DNA of 64,000 nt. Source: Nocardia transvalensis NBRC 15921. Lineage in GTDB: Bacteria > Actinomycetota > Actinomycetes > Mycobacteriales > Mycobacteriaceae. The DNA lies in assembly GCF_000308875.1 (NCBI RefSeq), contig NZ_BAGL01000064.1:62001-126000 (forward strand). The letters run 5' to 3'. The notes beneath the pieces are model-generated. The model had not been told where the DNA came from. It did not search any database and saw only the letters and a list, made by a program, of their open reading frames with translations. Both the position numbers and the translations under genes were made by a program. Below, piece by piece: positions 42,889 to 51,792 of this stretch (position 1 is its first letter; each line of letters opens with the position of its first letter).

Positions 42889-44604
42889 ATGGCGTTCGAC
42901 TACGACGTGGTGGTCATCGGATCCGGATTCGGCGGCAGTGTGACCGCGCTGCGCCTGACCGAGAAGGGATACCGGGTCGGCGTGCTGGAATCCGGTCGCC
43001 GCTTCGCCGACGACGAGTTCGCCGCGACCTCGTGGCGCGCCCGCCGCTTCCTGTGGGCGCCGAAACTCGGCTGCTACGGCATCCAGCGCCTGACGCTGCT
43101 CGAGGACACCTTCATCATGAGCGGCGCGGGTGTGGGCGGCGGCTCGCTCGTGTACGCGAACACCCTCTACGAACCTCCGGCCAAGTTCTTCGCGGACCCG
43201 CAGTGGTCCCACATCACCGACTGGCACGACGAACTCGCCCCGCACTACGACCAGGCCAAGCGCATGCTGGGCGTGACCGTGAACCCGGCGACCACCGCTG
43301 CCGACCGGGTGCTGGCCGAGGTGGCCGAGGATCTGGGCGTGCGCGACAGCTGTCGGCGCACGCCGGTCGGAGTCCTGTTCGGCGGCAACGGCATCCGGCC
43401 CGGGGAGGCGGTCCCGGACCCGTTCTTCGGCGGCGTCGGCCCGGAGCGCAATGCCTGCACCCACTGTGGCGAGTGCATGACCGGCTGCCGGCACAACGCC
43501 AAGAACACCCTCGTCAAGAACTACCTGTATCTGGCCGAGAAGTCCGGCGCCACCGTGCATCCGCTCACCACCGTCGTCGATGTGCGGCCGCTGCCGGGCG
43601 GCGGCTACGCGATCGACACTGTGCGCACCGGGCGCTGGATTCGCAAGTCCCGCAGGGCCTTCACCGCCGAGCAGGTGGTGTTCTCGGCCGCCGCGCTGGG
43701 CACGCAGAAACTCCTGCACCGCCTGCGCGACACCGGGTCGCTGCCGCATATCTCGGGGCGGCTCGGCTACCTGTCGCGCACCAATTCCGAAGAGCTGCTG
43801 TCGGTTCGCAGCCGCGACAAGGGCACCGACTTCACCAAGGGCGTGGCCATCACCTCCTCGATCCATCCCGATGGCGACACCCATATCGAGCCGGTGCGCT
43901 ACGGCAAGGGCAGCAATGTGCTCTCGCTGCTCACCACGGTGATGTTCGACGAGGACGGGCGCACCTCGCGGCTGCGGTTGTGGCTGCGCGAGGTGCGGCG
44001 GGGCCGGCGCGATCTGCCCGTCATCCACAATCCGCGGCACTGGTCGGAGCGGATGATCGGGCTGCTGGTCATGCAGTCGGTGGACAACTCCATTACCACC
44101 TACACCCGGCGCGGGCCGTTCGGCCGCCGGATGCGCACGAGACAGGGTGCGGGAGAACCGAATCCGACCTGGATCCCGGCGGGCCACGAGGTGGCGCGGC
44201 GCGTCGCCGGCAAGATCGACGGCATTCCCACGGGGAGTATCACCACGGTGTTCGGCGTGCCCATGACCGGGCACTTCATCGGCGGCTGCGTCATCGGCGA
44301 CTCGCCGGACAGCGGTGTCATCGATCCGTACCACCGTCTCTACGGTCATCCGGGACTGCACGTCATCGACGGCTCGACGATCTCGGCGAACCTCGGCGTG
44401 AACCCGTCGCTGACGATCACCGCCCAGGCCGAACGCGCGGTCGCGCTGTGGCCCAACCGCGGCGACGCCGACCCGCGCCCCGCCCTGGGCGCCCCCTACC
44501 GCCGGGTCGGCACGGTCGCGCCGCGGCATCCGGTCGTGCCCGCGAACGCCCCGGCGGCCCTGCGCCTGCCGATCGTCGGGATCACCGGCGGCGAACCGGG
44601 CTGA
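42889..44604 (+). CDS. choD: Cholesterol oxidase, GMC family
   Basis: A 571-residue flavoprotein resembling mycobacterial ChoD (GMC oxidoreductase). FAD motif GSGFGGSVTALRL near residue 11, SGAGVGGGSLVYANTLYEPP in the flavin-contact region, and a Cys-rich insert CTHCGECMTGCRHNAKNT near 190. The C-terminus HVIDGSTISANLGVNPSLTITAQ is typical of GMC enzymes. It oxidises and isomerises 3-hydroxysteroids, although for mycobacterial ChoD the true substrate is debated. The ATG follows a GACGGAAGG site. Its 3' end overlaps the convergent TetR gene by 23 bases. Confidence 0.92.
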   Translation: MAFDYDVVVIGSGFGGSVTALRLTEKGYRVGVLESGRRFADDEFAATSWRARRFLWAPKLGCYGIQRLTLLEDTFIMSGAGVGGGSLVYANTLYEPPAKFFADPQWSHITDWHDELAPHYDQAKRMLGVTVNPATTAADRVLAEVAEDLGVRDSCRRTPVGVLFGGNGIRPGEAVPDPFFGGVGPERNACTHCGECMTGCRHNAKNTLVKNYLYLAEKSGATVHPLTTVVDVRPLPGGGYAIDTVRTGRWIRKSRRAFTAEQVVFSAAALGTQKLLHRLRDTGSLPHISGRLGYLSRTNSEELLSVRSRDKGTDFTKGVAITSSIHPDGDTHIEPVRYGKGSNVLSLLTTVMFDEDGRTSRLRLWLREVRRGRRDLPVIHNPRHWSERMIGLLVMQSVDNSITTYTRRGPFGRRMRTRQGAGEPNPTWIPAGHEVARRVAGKIDGIPTGSITTVFGVPMTGHFIGGCVIGDSPDSGVIDPYHRLYGHPGLHVIDGSTISANLGVNPSLTITAQAERAVALWPNRGDADPRPALGAPYRRVGTVAPRHPVVPANAPAALRLPIVGITGGEPG

Positions 44605-45151
44605 GCCCCTCGACCGCCAGCCCGAACAGCCGGTCCGCGACCGCGCGGGGGTCCGGGCGGTGCTCGGTGGCCAGCACGATCCCGACGATCAGCGTGATCA
44701 GATCCGCCACGGTGATACCGGGCGGGACCGCGCCGTCGCGGACGGCACGGCGCAGCAGCGGCTCACCGGCCTCCTCCAGGACGGCCGCGCACGAATTCCC
44801 CTCCACCGGATCGGCGTCGGCGTCGTAGGAGAGCGCCGCCGCGAGCCCGCGGGCCGAAATACAGTAGGCCACAACATCGTTCAGCCATTCCAGCAGCGCG
44901 GCCCGGCTGTCGCCGTCGCCGTCCAGGTCGTGGGCGCGGACGCACAGCGCCTCGATCCGGTCCTTGGAGACCGCCGCCAGTAGTGCGCGCCGGGTGGGGA
45001 AGTGCCGCCGCACGGTGGCCGAGCCGACCCCCGCGGTGCGGGCGATCTGTTCCAGCGAGGCCTCGGCCCCGCGCGCGGCGACCTCCTCGGCCGCGACGCC
45101 GAGAATGCGCGTGTAGTTGCGCCGGGCGTCGGCGCGCTGGTGATCGGCCAT
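44582..45151 (-). CDS. TetR-family regulator
   Basis: A 189-residue TetR protein. Helix-turn-helix in ASLEQIARTAGVGSATVRRHFPTRRALL near residues 32-58. It is divergent from an NmrA-like gene with two palindromes between them, so it most likely represses that gene and itself. The tail runs into the end of choD on the other strand. Confidence 0.92.
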   Translation of the reverse strand: MADHQRADARRNYTRILGVAAEEVAARGAEASLEQIARTAGVGSATVRRHFPTRRALLAAVSKDRIEALCVRAHDLDGDGDSRAALLEWLNDVVAYCISARGLAAALSYDADADPVEGNSCAAVLEEAGEPLLRRAVRDGAVPPGITVADLITLIVGIVLATEHRPDPRAVADRLFGLAVEGLSPVRRR

Positions 45152-45175
45152 GGTGGCATCTCCGTATTGCTAAGT

Positions 45176-45225
45176 GGCGGGGCCCGCCGTATCGTACCGA
45201 ACGGATAAACGGCGGGCCCCGCCGT
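45176..45225. promoter_or_regulatory. Twin palindromic operators between TetR and NmrA-like genes
   Basis: Site 1 is GGCGGG-G-CCCGCC (45176-45188) and site 2 is ACGGCGGG-C-CCCGCCGT (45209-45225). Their centres are 35 bases apart, and together they also form one long inverted repeat. A likely -10 for the TetR gene (TACGAT, reverse of 45191-45196) lies between them. Confidence 0.75.
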
Positions 45226-45250
45226 TTCGCGTGAACCCCCGAGGAGAGCC

Positions 45251-46174
45251 ATGACCGCCGATACCGCACCCGTCCTGATCACCGGCGCCACCGGCAGGCA
45301 GGGCGGCGCGACCGCCCGCGCCCTGCGCGCGGCGGGCGTTCCGGTCCGCGCGCTGGTGCGCGATCCCGCCACCGATCGCGCGAAGGCCGTCGAGGCCCTC
45401 GGCGTCGAACTGGTCACCGGCGATCTGCTCGACCGCGATTCCGTGATCCGGGCCGCCACGGGCGCCCGCGCGGTGTTCTCTGTGCAGATGCCCGCGCTGT
45501 CCGCGACCGGATTCGACTTCGACGGCGAGGTGGCTCAGGGTGTGACCCTCGTCGAGGGCGCGAAGGCCGCCGGGGTGCCGCAATTCGTGCACACCTCGGT
45601 CTCCGGCGCGGGACAGCACGTCGAGGCGCCCGGCTGGGCCGAAGGCCGCTGGGCGGCAATGGAACCCACACTCGGCGCCAAGGCGGCGATCCAGGACCGC
45701 GTCCGCGCGGCGGGATTCGAGCGCTGGACGCTGCTCAAGCCCGGCTTCTTCATGGAGAACTTCCTGCCGTCCATGGCGTTCCTGTTCCCGCGCGGCGTCG
45801 AGGGTGGTCTGGTGAGCGTCCTGCGTCCGGAGACCGAGCTGTCGCTGGCCGCGGTCACCGATATCGGCGCGGCGGCGGCCGCGGCGATCCTCGCGCCGGA
45901 GCGATTCCACGAAGTCGAGCTGGAACTGGCGAGCGACTACCTGCCGATGACCGAGATCGCGGCGATCCTCTCCCGCGCGGTGGGGAGAAAACTGTCCGCA
46001 CCGGACATGACCGAGGAGCAGGCCTTCGCGGCGGGCATGCCCGCCATGGGTGCGGCGCACGAATGGCTGAACGTCGTCGGCCAGCCGGCCCGCCCGCGGT
46101 TCGCCCGCGAATTCGGCATTCCGCTCACCACATTCGACGCCTGGGCGCACGAGCACATCCACCCGGAGGCCTGA
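45251..46174 (+). CDS. NmrA-like NAD(P)-binding protein
   Basis: A 307-residue atypical short-chain dehydrogenase. The nucleotide-binding motif is ITGATGRQGGATARAL at the start, followed by RALVRDP. The catalytic Tyr-Lys pair of classical SDRs is absent. NmrA-like proteins act as redox sensors or reductases. The ATG follows GAGGAGAGCC. TetR-controlled NmrA-like genes are often induced by electrophiles; that role here is inference. Confidence 0.9.
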   Translation: MTADTAPVLITGATGRQGGATARALRAAGVPVRALVRDPATDRAKAVEALGVELVTGDLLDRDSVIRAATGARAVFSVQMPALSATGFDFDGEVAQGVTLVEGAKAAGVPQFVHTSVSGAGQHVEAPGWAEGRWAAMEPTLGAKAAIQDRVRAAGFERWTLLKPGFFMENFLPSMAFLFPRGVEGGLVSVLRPETELSLAAVTDIGAAAAAAILAPERFHEVELELASDYLPMTEIAAILSRAVGRKLSAPDMTEEQAFAAGMPAMGAAHEWLNVVGQPARPRFAREFGIPLTTFDAWAHEHIHPEA

Positions 46175-46206
46175 TATGCCCCGCGCCGCACGCGTTCTCG
46201 CGTGGC

Positions 46207-47067
46207 TTACGTGCGCAGTCTCGCCCCCGGCCCGGCGCCGTCCACGTCGGTGAAGCCGTACCGGGTCGCGAGATCGGCGGTGGTCAGGCGTTCACCGGAC
46301 TGTCCGAGGACGTCCGGATCGCTCGCCAGCGCGGCGACGGCCCGGCCGACGAAGCGCGGGGATTCGGCGTGGGAGATGTCGAACGATCCCGTGCCCGGAA
46401 TCTCCACGACGGTGCGGCCGTCGTCGGTCGTCGTGGCGCCGGTGGCGAGCAGTTCGGTGTGCACCAGGCCCGGCCAGATCGAGACGACCGCGACACCGTG
46501 CGGGCGCAGCTCGACCGCCATATCGGCGGTCATCTTGTCCACCCCGGCCTTGCCCACGCCGTAGACGACGTTGTGGCCGTAGGAAATCGCGCCCGAGGAC
46601 GAGATATTGACGATCACCCGCCCCGTCCGCCGCGCCTCGAACAGCAGCGGGGCCGCGTACAGCGCAGCGGCGTAGTGCGACCGCAGCCCGATCCCGAGCA
46701 CCTGATCCCACGCCTGCAACGGCAGTTCCCAGAACGGCCGGTGCAGCCACTGGGCCAGATCCGGGGCGGAGAAGACGTTGTTCACCAGGATGTCGAGGTG
46801 GCCCTGCTCCTCGCCGATCCGCGTGAACAGCGCCGCGACCTGCTCGTCGTCGTGATGGTCGCACCGCACGGCGACCCCGGTCCCGCCGAGCGCGGTGACC
46901 TCCTCCGCGGTCTCGGTGATCGTCCCGGGAAGTGGTCCGGGCGCGGTGGTGCGGCCGGTGAGATAGACCGTCGCGCCCGCGGCCCCCAGTTCCAGCGCGA
47001 TACCTTTGCCCACGCCCCGGCTCGCACCGGTGACGACGGCGATTTTTCCCGACAGCGGCTGTGCCAT
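46207..47067 (-). CDS. Short-chain dehydrogenase/reductase
   Basis: A 286-residue classical SDR. TGASRGVGKGIAL binds the cofactor, NNVF corresponds to the NNAG motif, Ser is in ISSSGA and the catalytic pair is Y-GVG-K. The C-terminal 50 residues are extended. The ATG at 47067 has a GGAGG site. It lies 26 bases after the methyltransferase gene on the same strand and may be co-transcribed. Confidence 0.92.
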   Translation of the reverse strand: MAQPLSGKIAVVTGASRGVGKGIALELGAAGATVYLTGRTTAPGPLPGTITETAEEVTALGGTGVAVRCDHHDDEQVAALFTRIGEEQGHLDILVNNVFSAPDLAQWLHRPFWELPLQAWDQVLGIGLRSHYAAALYAAPLLFEARRTGRVIVNISSSGAISYGHNVVYGVGKAGVDKMTADMAVELRPHGVAVVSIWPGLVHTELLATGATTTDDGRTVVEIPGTGSFDISHAESPRFVGRAVAALASDPDVLGQSGERLTTADLATRYGFTDVDGAGPGARLRT

Positions 47068-47093
47068 CGAATCCTCCAGCAATGAGATGGGTG

Positions 47094-47918
47094 CTACCGC
47101 TTGTATCCGACGCCCGCGAAATTGCCCGGCCGCGCCTGGTCGTCGGGGTCCACCGGGTCCTCGGGCCGCCAGTCGCAGGCGTAGACCAGGCCCGGCTCGA
47201 CGAGTTCGAGGCCGTCGAACAGCGCGAGGATGTCGTCGCGGTCGCGCATGGTCAGCGGGTCGGAGGTATCGGAGTACATCTCGGAGATCTCGCCGCCGAG
47301 CCGCTGGGTCTCGGGGTCGACCTCCGACATCGAGGCGTGGCTCATCCCCACGTAACTGCCTGAGGGCAGGCGGTCGCGCAGCCGCTCCATCAGCTCGTGC
47401 GGGCGGTCGGAATCGGGGATGAACGGCCAGACGCTGACGATCAGCAGGCCCACGGGCCGGTCGAAATCGAGGAGCCGGCGGGTCTCGGGGTGGTCGAGGA
47501 TGACCTCGGGGTTGCGCAGATCGGCCTCGATCACCGCGGTGATGTCCATGGCGTTCTGCTGCCGCAGCAGCTCGTCGGCGCGGTTGACCGCCTCGAGGTC
47601 GTTGTCCACGTACACGACCCGCGTCTCGGGCGCGTACTCCCGGCTGATCTCGTGGGTGTTTCCGACGGTCGGCAGACCCGATCCGATATCGAGGAACTGC
47701 CGGATCCCCTGTGCCACCATGAATTTCACGGCGCGGCGCAGGAAGGCGCGGTTGTGGTGAGCCCAGGCGTCGGCGTACGGGAAGACCTCGAAGAGGTGCT
47801 CGCCGAAGATCTTGTCGACCTCGAAGACGGCCTCGCCGGAGAGGTAGTAGTGATACAGGCGGGCGGACGACGGGCGGCTGACGTCGATTTCACGGGGTTC
47901 GAAGTCGGGGGCGTTCAT
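47094..47918 (-). CDS. DUF574-type SAM-dependent methyltransferase
   Basis: A 274-residue protein of the actinobacterial family PF04672 (DUF574). SSARLYHYYLSGEAVFEVDK starts the conserved core, and FLDIGSGLPTVGNTHE is the SAM-binding loop. VYVDND is the acidic strand end. The substrates of this abundant family are unknown. The ATG follows GGAGA. It lies 47 bases after an XRE/DUF5753 regulator gene, a common actinomycete pairing. Confidence 0.92.
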   Translation of the reverse strand: MNAPDFEPREIDVSRPSSARLYHYYLSGEAVFEVDKIFGEHLFEVFPYADAWAHHNRAFLRRAVKFMVAQGIRQFLDIGSGLPTVGNTHEISREYAPETRVVYVDNDLEAVNRADELLRQQNAMDITAVIEADLRNPEVILDHPETRRLLDFDRPVGLLIVSVWPFIPDSDRPHELMERLRDRLPSGSYVGMSHASMSEVDPETQRLGGEISEMYSDTSDPLTMRDRDDILALFDGLELVEPGLVYACDWRPEDPVDPDDQARPGNFAGVGYKR

Positions 47919-47965
47919 CCCGGATCTCCTCGGTAGTGCGGCAGATATCGAATTGTGTGACGGGT

Positions 47966-48868
47966 CTAGGGAACGGTGACGGTCTTCCGGCGGAACGACC
48001 GCGCGACCCTTCCGATGAAGTCGCGGGTGTCGTCGGCGCCGAGCGCGGCGGCGGACAGCCGGGCCCACACCGTCTCGCGGGCGGCGACGGCCGCCTTGTC
48101 GTCGATGTAGCGGATATCGCCCTGGCTCTCCGCGACCACGATGTCGAGATCGCCGGCGATGCCGGGGGAGGGCACCCGCACGACGGTGAAGCGGTCCTCC
48201 ATTCCCGCGCCGTGGGTGGTGATGGTGAACGGCAGCACCTGGATGAGCAGGTTCGGCCGGTGGGACTGTTCCAGCAGGTACTCCAGCTGTTCGAGCATGG
48301 TCGTGTGGCCGCCGTAGGCGCGGCGCAGGCAGGATTCGGACAGGATCGCCTGGAGCCGCGGGGGATCGGCGGAGTGCAGGATCTCCTGGCGCGCCAGCCG
48401 GGCCCGCACCGAATCCTCGACGGTCACCCGGTCCGGATCGTCGTCCTCGGCGTCGTCGGTCTCGTGCAGGGCGCGGATGTAGGACTCGCACTGCAGCAGG
48501 CCGGGGACGATCTCCGCCTCGGTCACGCGCAGCAGCGAGGCGTGTGCCTCCAGATCGACCAGCAGCCGGAGGTCCTCGATGTAGGCCCGCCGGAAGCCGG
48601 TGCTCCAGAAACCGCGCTTGTGACTCTCGCGGCGCAGTTCCTGCAGTGTCTGCCGGTAGCCGGGGTCGGTGAACCCGAGTGCGGTGGCGAGACGTTCGAG
48701 ATCGCCGACGGTGATGGCGCTGGATCCGCCGATCAGCATGGCGATTCGGCTCTGGCTGGTCTCCAGGATCGCGGCCGCTTCGCTCTGACTTACGCCCGCC
48801 TTCGCGAGCATCTGTTCGATCTCGCGTCCCAGCAACAGCTTTCGTGCGGTTCGCAGTCGCGTACCCAT
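47966..48868 (-). CDS. XRE-family regulator with DUF5753 domain
   Basis: A 300-residue protein. The Cro-type helix-turn-helix (AGVSQSEAAAILETSQSRIAML) occupies residues about 25-60 and the DUF5753 domain about 95-285 (VPGLLQCESYIRALH, LSESCLRRAYGGHTTMLEQLEYL). Such genes are usually paired with DUF397 proteins; instead a DUF574 methyltransferase follows. Confidence 0.92.
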   Translation of the reverse strand: MGTRLRTARKLLLGREIEQMLAKAGVSQSEAAAILETSQSRIAMLIGGSSAITVGDLERLATALGFTDPGYRQTLQELRRESHKRGFWSTGFRRAYIEDLRLLVDLEAHASLLRVTEAEIVPGLLQCESYIRALHETDDAEDDDPDRVTVEDSVRARLARQEILHSADPPRLQAILSESCLRRAYGGHTTMLEQLEYLLEQSHRPNLLIQVLPFTITTHGAGMEDRFTVVRVPSPGIAGDLDIVVAESQGDIRYIDDKAAVAARETVWARLSAAALGADDTRDFIGRVARSFRRKTVTVP

Positions 48869-48941
48869 GCGCCGAGCGTATCGGTCCGGCGACGATCTTG
48901 CGGCCCCTCATGCCCGTGTCGGCCGACTTTCGCTCGTCCGG

Positions 48942-48971
48942 TTGAGTTTCAGGGGGTGCGCTCGGTATCGT
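48942..48971 (+). promoter_or_regulatory. Promoter of a leader ORF and VOC gene
   Basis: TTGAGT (48942-48947) and TATCGT (48966-48971) are 18 bases apart. Transcription would start close to the ATG at 48980, giving a leaderless short frame followed by an RNA leader of about 80 bases before the VOC gene. Confidence 0.55.
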
Positions 48972-48979
48972 ATGCGCCG

Positions 48980-49036
48980 ATGACTACCGGGACGGCGCTA
49001 CGCCACGCACGGATTGGTGACCCGGTGCTCTACTGA
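48980..49036 (+). CDS. Possible 18-residue leader peptide
   Basis: The frame MTTGTALRHARIGDPVLY starts eight bases after a good -10 box and stops 80 bases before the VOC gene. Its position before an RBS-sequestering hairpin fits a regulatory upstream frame. There is no coding statistic for so short a frame. Confidence 0.4.
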   Translation: MTTGTALRHARIGDPVLY

Positions 49037-49060
49037 GCGCCGTTCGGGGCGCGCGAGCGC

Positions 49061-49112
49061 CTCCTCCCGTCGTGATGATCACCCAGCTTCGCAGATCCAT
49101 CACGACAGGAGA
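49061..49112 (+). promoter_or_regulatory. RBS-sequestering hairpin
   Basis: GTCGTGATG (49069-49077) pairs perfectly with CATCACGAC (49098-49106). Directly outside, CTCCT (49061-49065) can pair with AGGAG (49107-49111), which is the ribosome-binding site of the VOC gene, leaving only a CCC bulge. In this fold translation of the gene would be blocked. Confidence 0.65.
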
Positions 49113-49116
49113 CTTC

Positions 49117-49491
49117 ATGTCCGCACGTTTCAACCACACCATCATCGCGGCCAAGGACCGGAACGAGTCCGCCGCCTTCTTCCGCGATATCTTCGAGTTC
49201 GCCGACGCCCCCTCCTGGGGTGTGTTCACCAACCTGCTCTGCGAGGACGGAGTACTGCTGCAATTCGCCGAACCACCGGTCGACATCCAGATGCAGCACT
49301 ACGCGTTCCTCGTGGACGACGACCTGTTCGACCGCGCCTACGCCAAGCTGTGCGACCGCGGCATCGACCACGCGGCGGACCCGTTCTTCACCCGTCCCGG
49401 CACCACCAACGACGAGCACGGCGGGCGCGGGGTCTATTTCCACGACCCGGCGGGGCACGGGATCGAGATGATCACCCGTCCTTACCTGTGA
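49117..49491 (+). CDS. VOC-superfamily protein
   Basis: A 124-residue single-module pair of the VOC fold (FNHTIIAAKDRNESAAFFRDIF and GRGVYFHDPAGHGIEMITRP). Metal ligands typical of the fold are His near residue 6, Glu/His in the middle and Glu near the end. The ATG follows AGGAGA that is buried in a hairpin. Possible roles are resistance, isomerase or dioxygenase activity. A strong terminator and a tandem repeat follow. Confidence 0.88.
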   Translation: MSARFNHTIIAAKDRNESAAFFRDIFEFADAPSWGVFTNLLCEDGVLLQFAEPPVDIQMQHYAFLVDDDLFDRAYAKLCDRGIDHAADPFFTRPGTTNDEHGGRGVYFHDPAGHGIEMITRPYL

Positions 49492-49502
49492 CCGGCACCG
49501 CC

Positions 49503-49529
49503 GCCCGCCCACAAACGAACTGGGCGGGC
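49503..49529 (+). terminator. Terminator hairpin after the VOC gene
   Basis: GCCCGCCCA (49503-49511) pairs with TGGGCGGGC (49521-49529) around a nine-base loop, 12 bases after the stop. The 3' arm is the start of each unit in the following tandem repeat. Confidence 0.75.
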
Positions 49530-49682
49530 AACGGTGCTATCCCTGGGCGGGCAACGGTGTTGTCCGCGTACGCGCAACGGGTGTTGTCCGTGGGCGGGCA
49601 ACGGTGTTGTTCGTGGGCGGGCAGCGGGTGTTGTTCGTGGGCAGGCAGCGGGTGTCCGTGGGCGGGCGGCGGTGGTGGTCAG
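49521..49682. repeat. 21-24-bp tandem repeat, seven units
   Basis: Units start at 49521, 49544, 49567, 49591, 49614, 49638 and 49659, most with TGGGCGGGCAACGG or a close variant, followed by TGTTGTCCG-like sequence. The first unit is the 3' arm of the terminator; the last runs into the stop codon of the convergent AztD gene at 49679-49681. Confidence 0.88.
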
Positions 49683-50851
49683 TGGGCTGTGACGCCGCTG
49701 AGTTCGTTCGGGGTGTTGGGGAGGGTGGCCGTGGCCGTCGTCGCGCCGGTCGACAGATCGATGCGGCGGACGGTCTTGGTGGCGGTGTCGGAGACGTAGG
49801 CATCGCCGCCGCGGACGAACAGGGCCGGTCGCGGTTCCTGCCACCGTAGGGGTTCCTCCCACGGGGCGGTGACGGGGATAGTGCGCGTGACCTTTCCGGC
49901 GACGGGGTCGACGACGTGGATGCGGCCGTCCGTGCCGAGGATCAGGGCCTCGCCCTGCGGGCCGCGCGCGAGGGACCGGAAGGTGTAGCTGGTCCCGATG
50001 TCCACCAGCCGCAGGCTGCCGTCGCGCGTATCGATGAGCGAGACCTGGTGCGGCCGTTCGAGTTCGGCGTCCTTGTCCTGCTTGTAGTCGCCGAGCGCGA
50101 TGGGGGAGACGTCGCTGCCGGACTGGTTGCCGATGCGGCCGTACGGGGTGGGGCTGGTCATCTTGGTGATCGCGCCGTTGCGGTAGACGAGGGCGCCGGT
50201 CTGGCAGCCGACGACGACGGCCTCGCCCTGGACGGCCGATTCGCCGTGCACGCCGGGGCAGTCCTCGTTGCGGGCGATCTCCTTGCGGTTCTTGTCGAGA
50301 ACGGCGATGCCCGTGCGCTTCTCCTCGGTGCCGAGCGTCACGACCAGCTCACCCGTGGACAGTTCGATCGCGACCCCGTGGTGCGGGGCGGCGGCCTTGT
50401 ACGTCTCGGTCTTCGGCGTGCCGTCCTCGAGCTGCCGCGGGTCGAACGCGGTGACCTCGCCGGTGCCGTCGGCGAACAGGACGGTGCGCCCGGCGTGCCG
50501 GACGACGTGCCCGGGGTCGGCCGCCGGGAAGAGAGTGTCGGTGAGTTCGCCGTGCACGGCGTCGAGCACCCGGAAGCCCTCCTTGGTCGACACCATGACG
50601 TGGTGGTCGTCGCCGGCCGGGTTGAGGCGCAGGAAGCCGTCGAGTTTCACCTCGTCGGCGATGGCGAGCGAGGCGCCGTCCAGCAGCAGGATGCCGCCGT
50701 CGTAGCTGACCGCGATCGGGTCGGTGATCGCCGGATGCTCCGAGCCGTGCTCGGCGCCGGAATCGTCTGTGCCGCAACCGCTCGCGGCAATCGAGAGGGT
50801 CAGCAGCCCGGCGAGGGCGGCCGACCGGGCGGCGCGGTGAGGTGACCGCAT
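49679..50851 (-). CDS. aztD: AztD-like periplasmic zinc chaperone lipoprotein
   Basis: A 390-residue lipoprotein; the signal ends in SIAASGCGTDD. The rest is a beta-propeller built of repeats such as GGILLLDGASLAIADEVKLDGF and ending STGATTATATLPNTPNELSGV. AztD-type proteins hand zinc to the AztC binding protein. It follows aztC in the operon. The His/Asp content near the mature N-terminus (AEHGSEHPAITD) suits zinc. The ATG at 50851 has a GGAG site. Confidence 0.85.
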   Translation of the reverse strand: MRSPHRAARSAALAGLLTLSIAASGCGTDDSGAEHGSEHPAITDPIAVSYDGGILLLDGASLAIADEVKLDGFLRLNPAGDDHHVMVSTKEGFRVLDAVHGELTDTLFPAADPGHVVRHAGRTVLFADGTGEVTAFDPRQLEDGTPKTETYKAAAPHHGVAIELSTGELVVTLGTEEKRTGIAVLDKNRKEIARNEDCPGVHGESAVQGEAVVVGCQTGALVYRNGAITKMTSPTPYGRIGNQSGSDVSPIALGDYKQDKDAELERPHQVSLIDTRDGSLRLVDIGTSYTFRSLARGPQGEALILGTDGRIHVVDPVAGKVTRTIPVTAPWEEPLRWQEPRPALFVRGGDAYVSDTATKTVRRIDLSTGATTATATLPNTPNELSGVTAH

Positions 50852-50883
50852 GTGGTACTCCATTCCTGTTGTGCGAAAGTCGG

Positions 50884-51792
50884 TTACGGCGCCGTGAGGC
50901 CGCCGACGATGGCCTCGGTGTTGGCGCGCATCATGTCCGGATAGGTGGGTGCGCCACCGCCGGGTTCGGTCAGCGACTCCGAGTACAGGGCGATCACCCG
51001 GACGTGTAACCCGGCCTGCTCGGCCAGCACGCGGGCGAGGCGATCGGGCTGGGAGGAGTCGGCGAAGACGGCGGGAACCCCTACGGCGCGGATGGTGTCG
51101 GCCAGACCGGCGAGGTCGGAGGCGCTCGGCGAGGCGAGGGTGGTGCCGCCCGGGATGACCGCGCCGATCACCTCGAATCCGAAACGCGCTGCGAGATAGC
51201 CGAATACGTGGTGGTTGGTGACGAGTTTGCGGCGCTCCGGGGGTATCGTGGCGAACCGTTCGCCCATCCACGCGTCGAGCCGGTCCACCTCGGCGAGGTA
51301 GCGGGAGGTGTTGGCGCGCACGGCGGCCGCGTCGACGCCGTCGATTCCGGCCACCCGTTCGCCGAGGATCTCCACGGCGCGGCGCACCCGCCGGGGGTCG
51401 GTCCAGAAGTGCGGATCCGGGCCGTTGGCGTCGGCATTGCGGTAGCGGATCGGGTCGACCAGCTCGCCGACGGCCACCGCCGGGACCCCGGCCTGTTCGG
51501 CCGACCCGATATGCCGCCGCACACCCTCCTCGAGGCCCAATCCGTTGTGCACGAGCAGGTCGGCGCGTTCGATGCGCGCGGCCGTCTGCGCGGAGATCGC
51601 GAACTGGTGCGGGTCGGCGTTCGGCGGCATCAGCACCGTGACCGCGGCCGTATCGCCGACCACCGCCCGCGTGAGGTCGCCGAGGATATTGGTGGTGACG
51701 ACGATCTGGGGACGGCCGTCGTCCGAAGCGGTGCACGCCGGGGCGAGCGCGAGCAGGACCAGCAGCACACAGGCGCGGACCACGGTTCTCAT
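50884..51792 (-). CDS. aztC: Zinc ABC transporter substrate-binding protein
   Basis: A 302-residue cluster A-I binding protein with a lipoprotein signal (LLALAPACTAS). Predicted zinc ligands are in NADPHQFAIS, DPHFWTD, NHHVFGY and VFADSSQPD, giving three His and one Asp as in AztC. It lacks the long His-rich loop of ZnuA, which in this system is replaced by the AztD chaperone. The ATG overlaps the upstream stop (ATGA). Confidence 0.92.
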   Translation of the reverse strand: MRTVVRACVLLVLLALAPACTASDDGRPQIVVTTNILGDLTRAVVGDTAAVTVLMPPNADPHQFAISAQTAARIERADLLVHNGLGLEEGVRRHIGSAEQAGVPAVAVGELVDPIRYRNADANGPDPHFWTDPRRVRRAVEILGERVAGIDGVDAAAVRANTSRYLAEVDRLDAWMGERFATIPPERRKLVTNHHVFGYLAARFGFEVIGAVIPGGTTLASPSASDLAGLADTIRAVGVPAVFADSSQPDRLARVLAEQAGLHVRVIALYSESLTEPGGGAPTYPDMMRANTEAIVGGLTAP

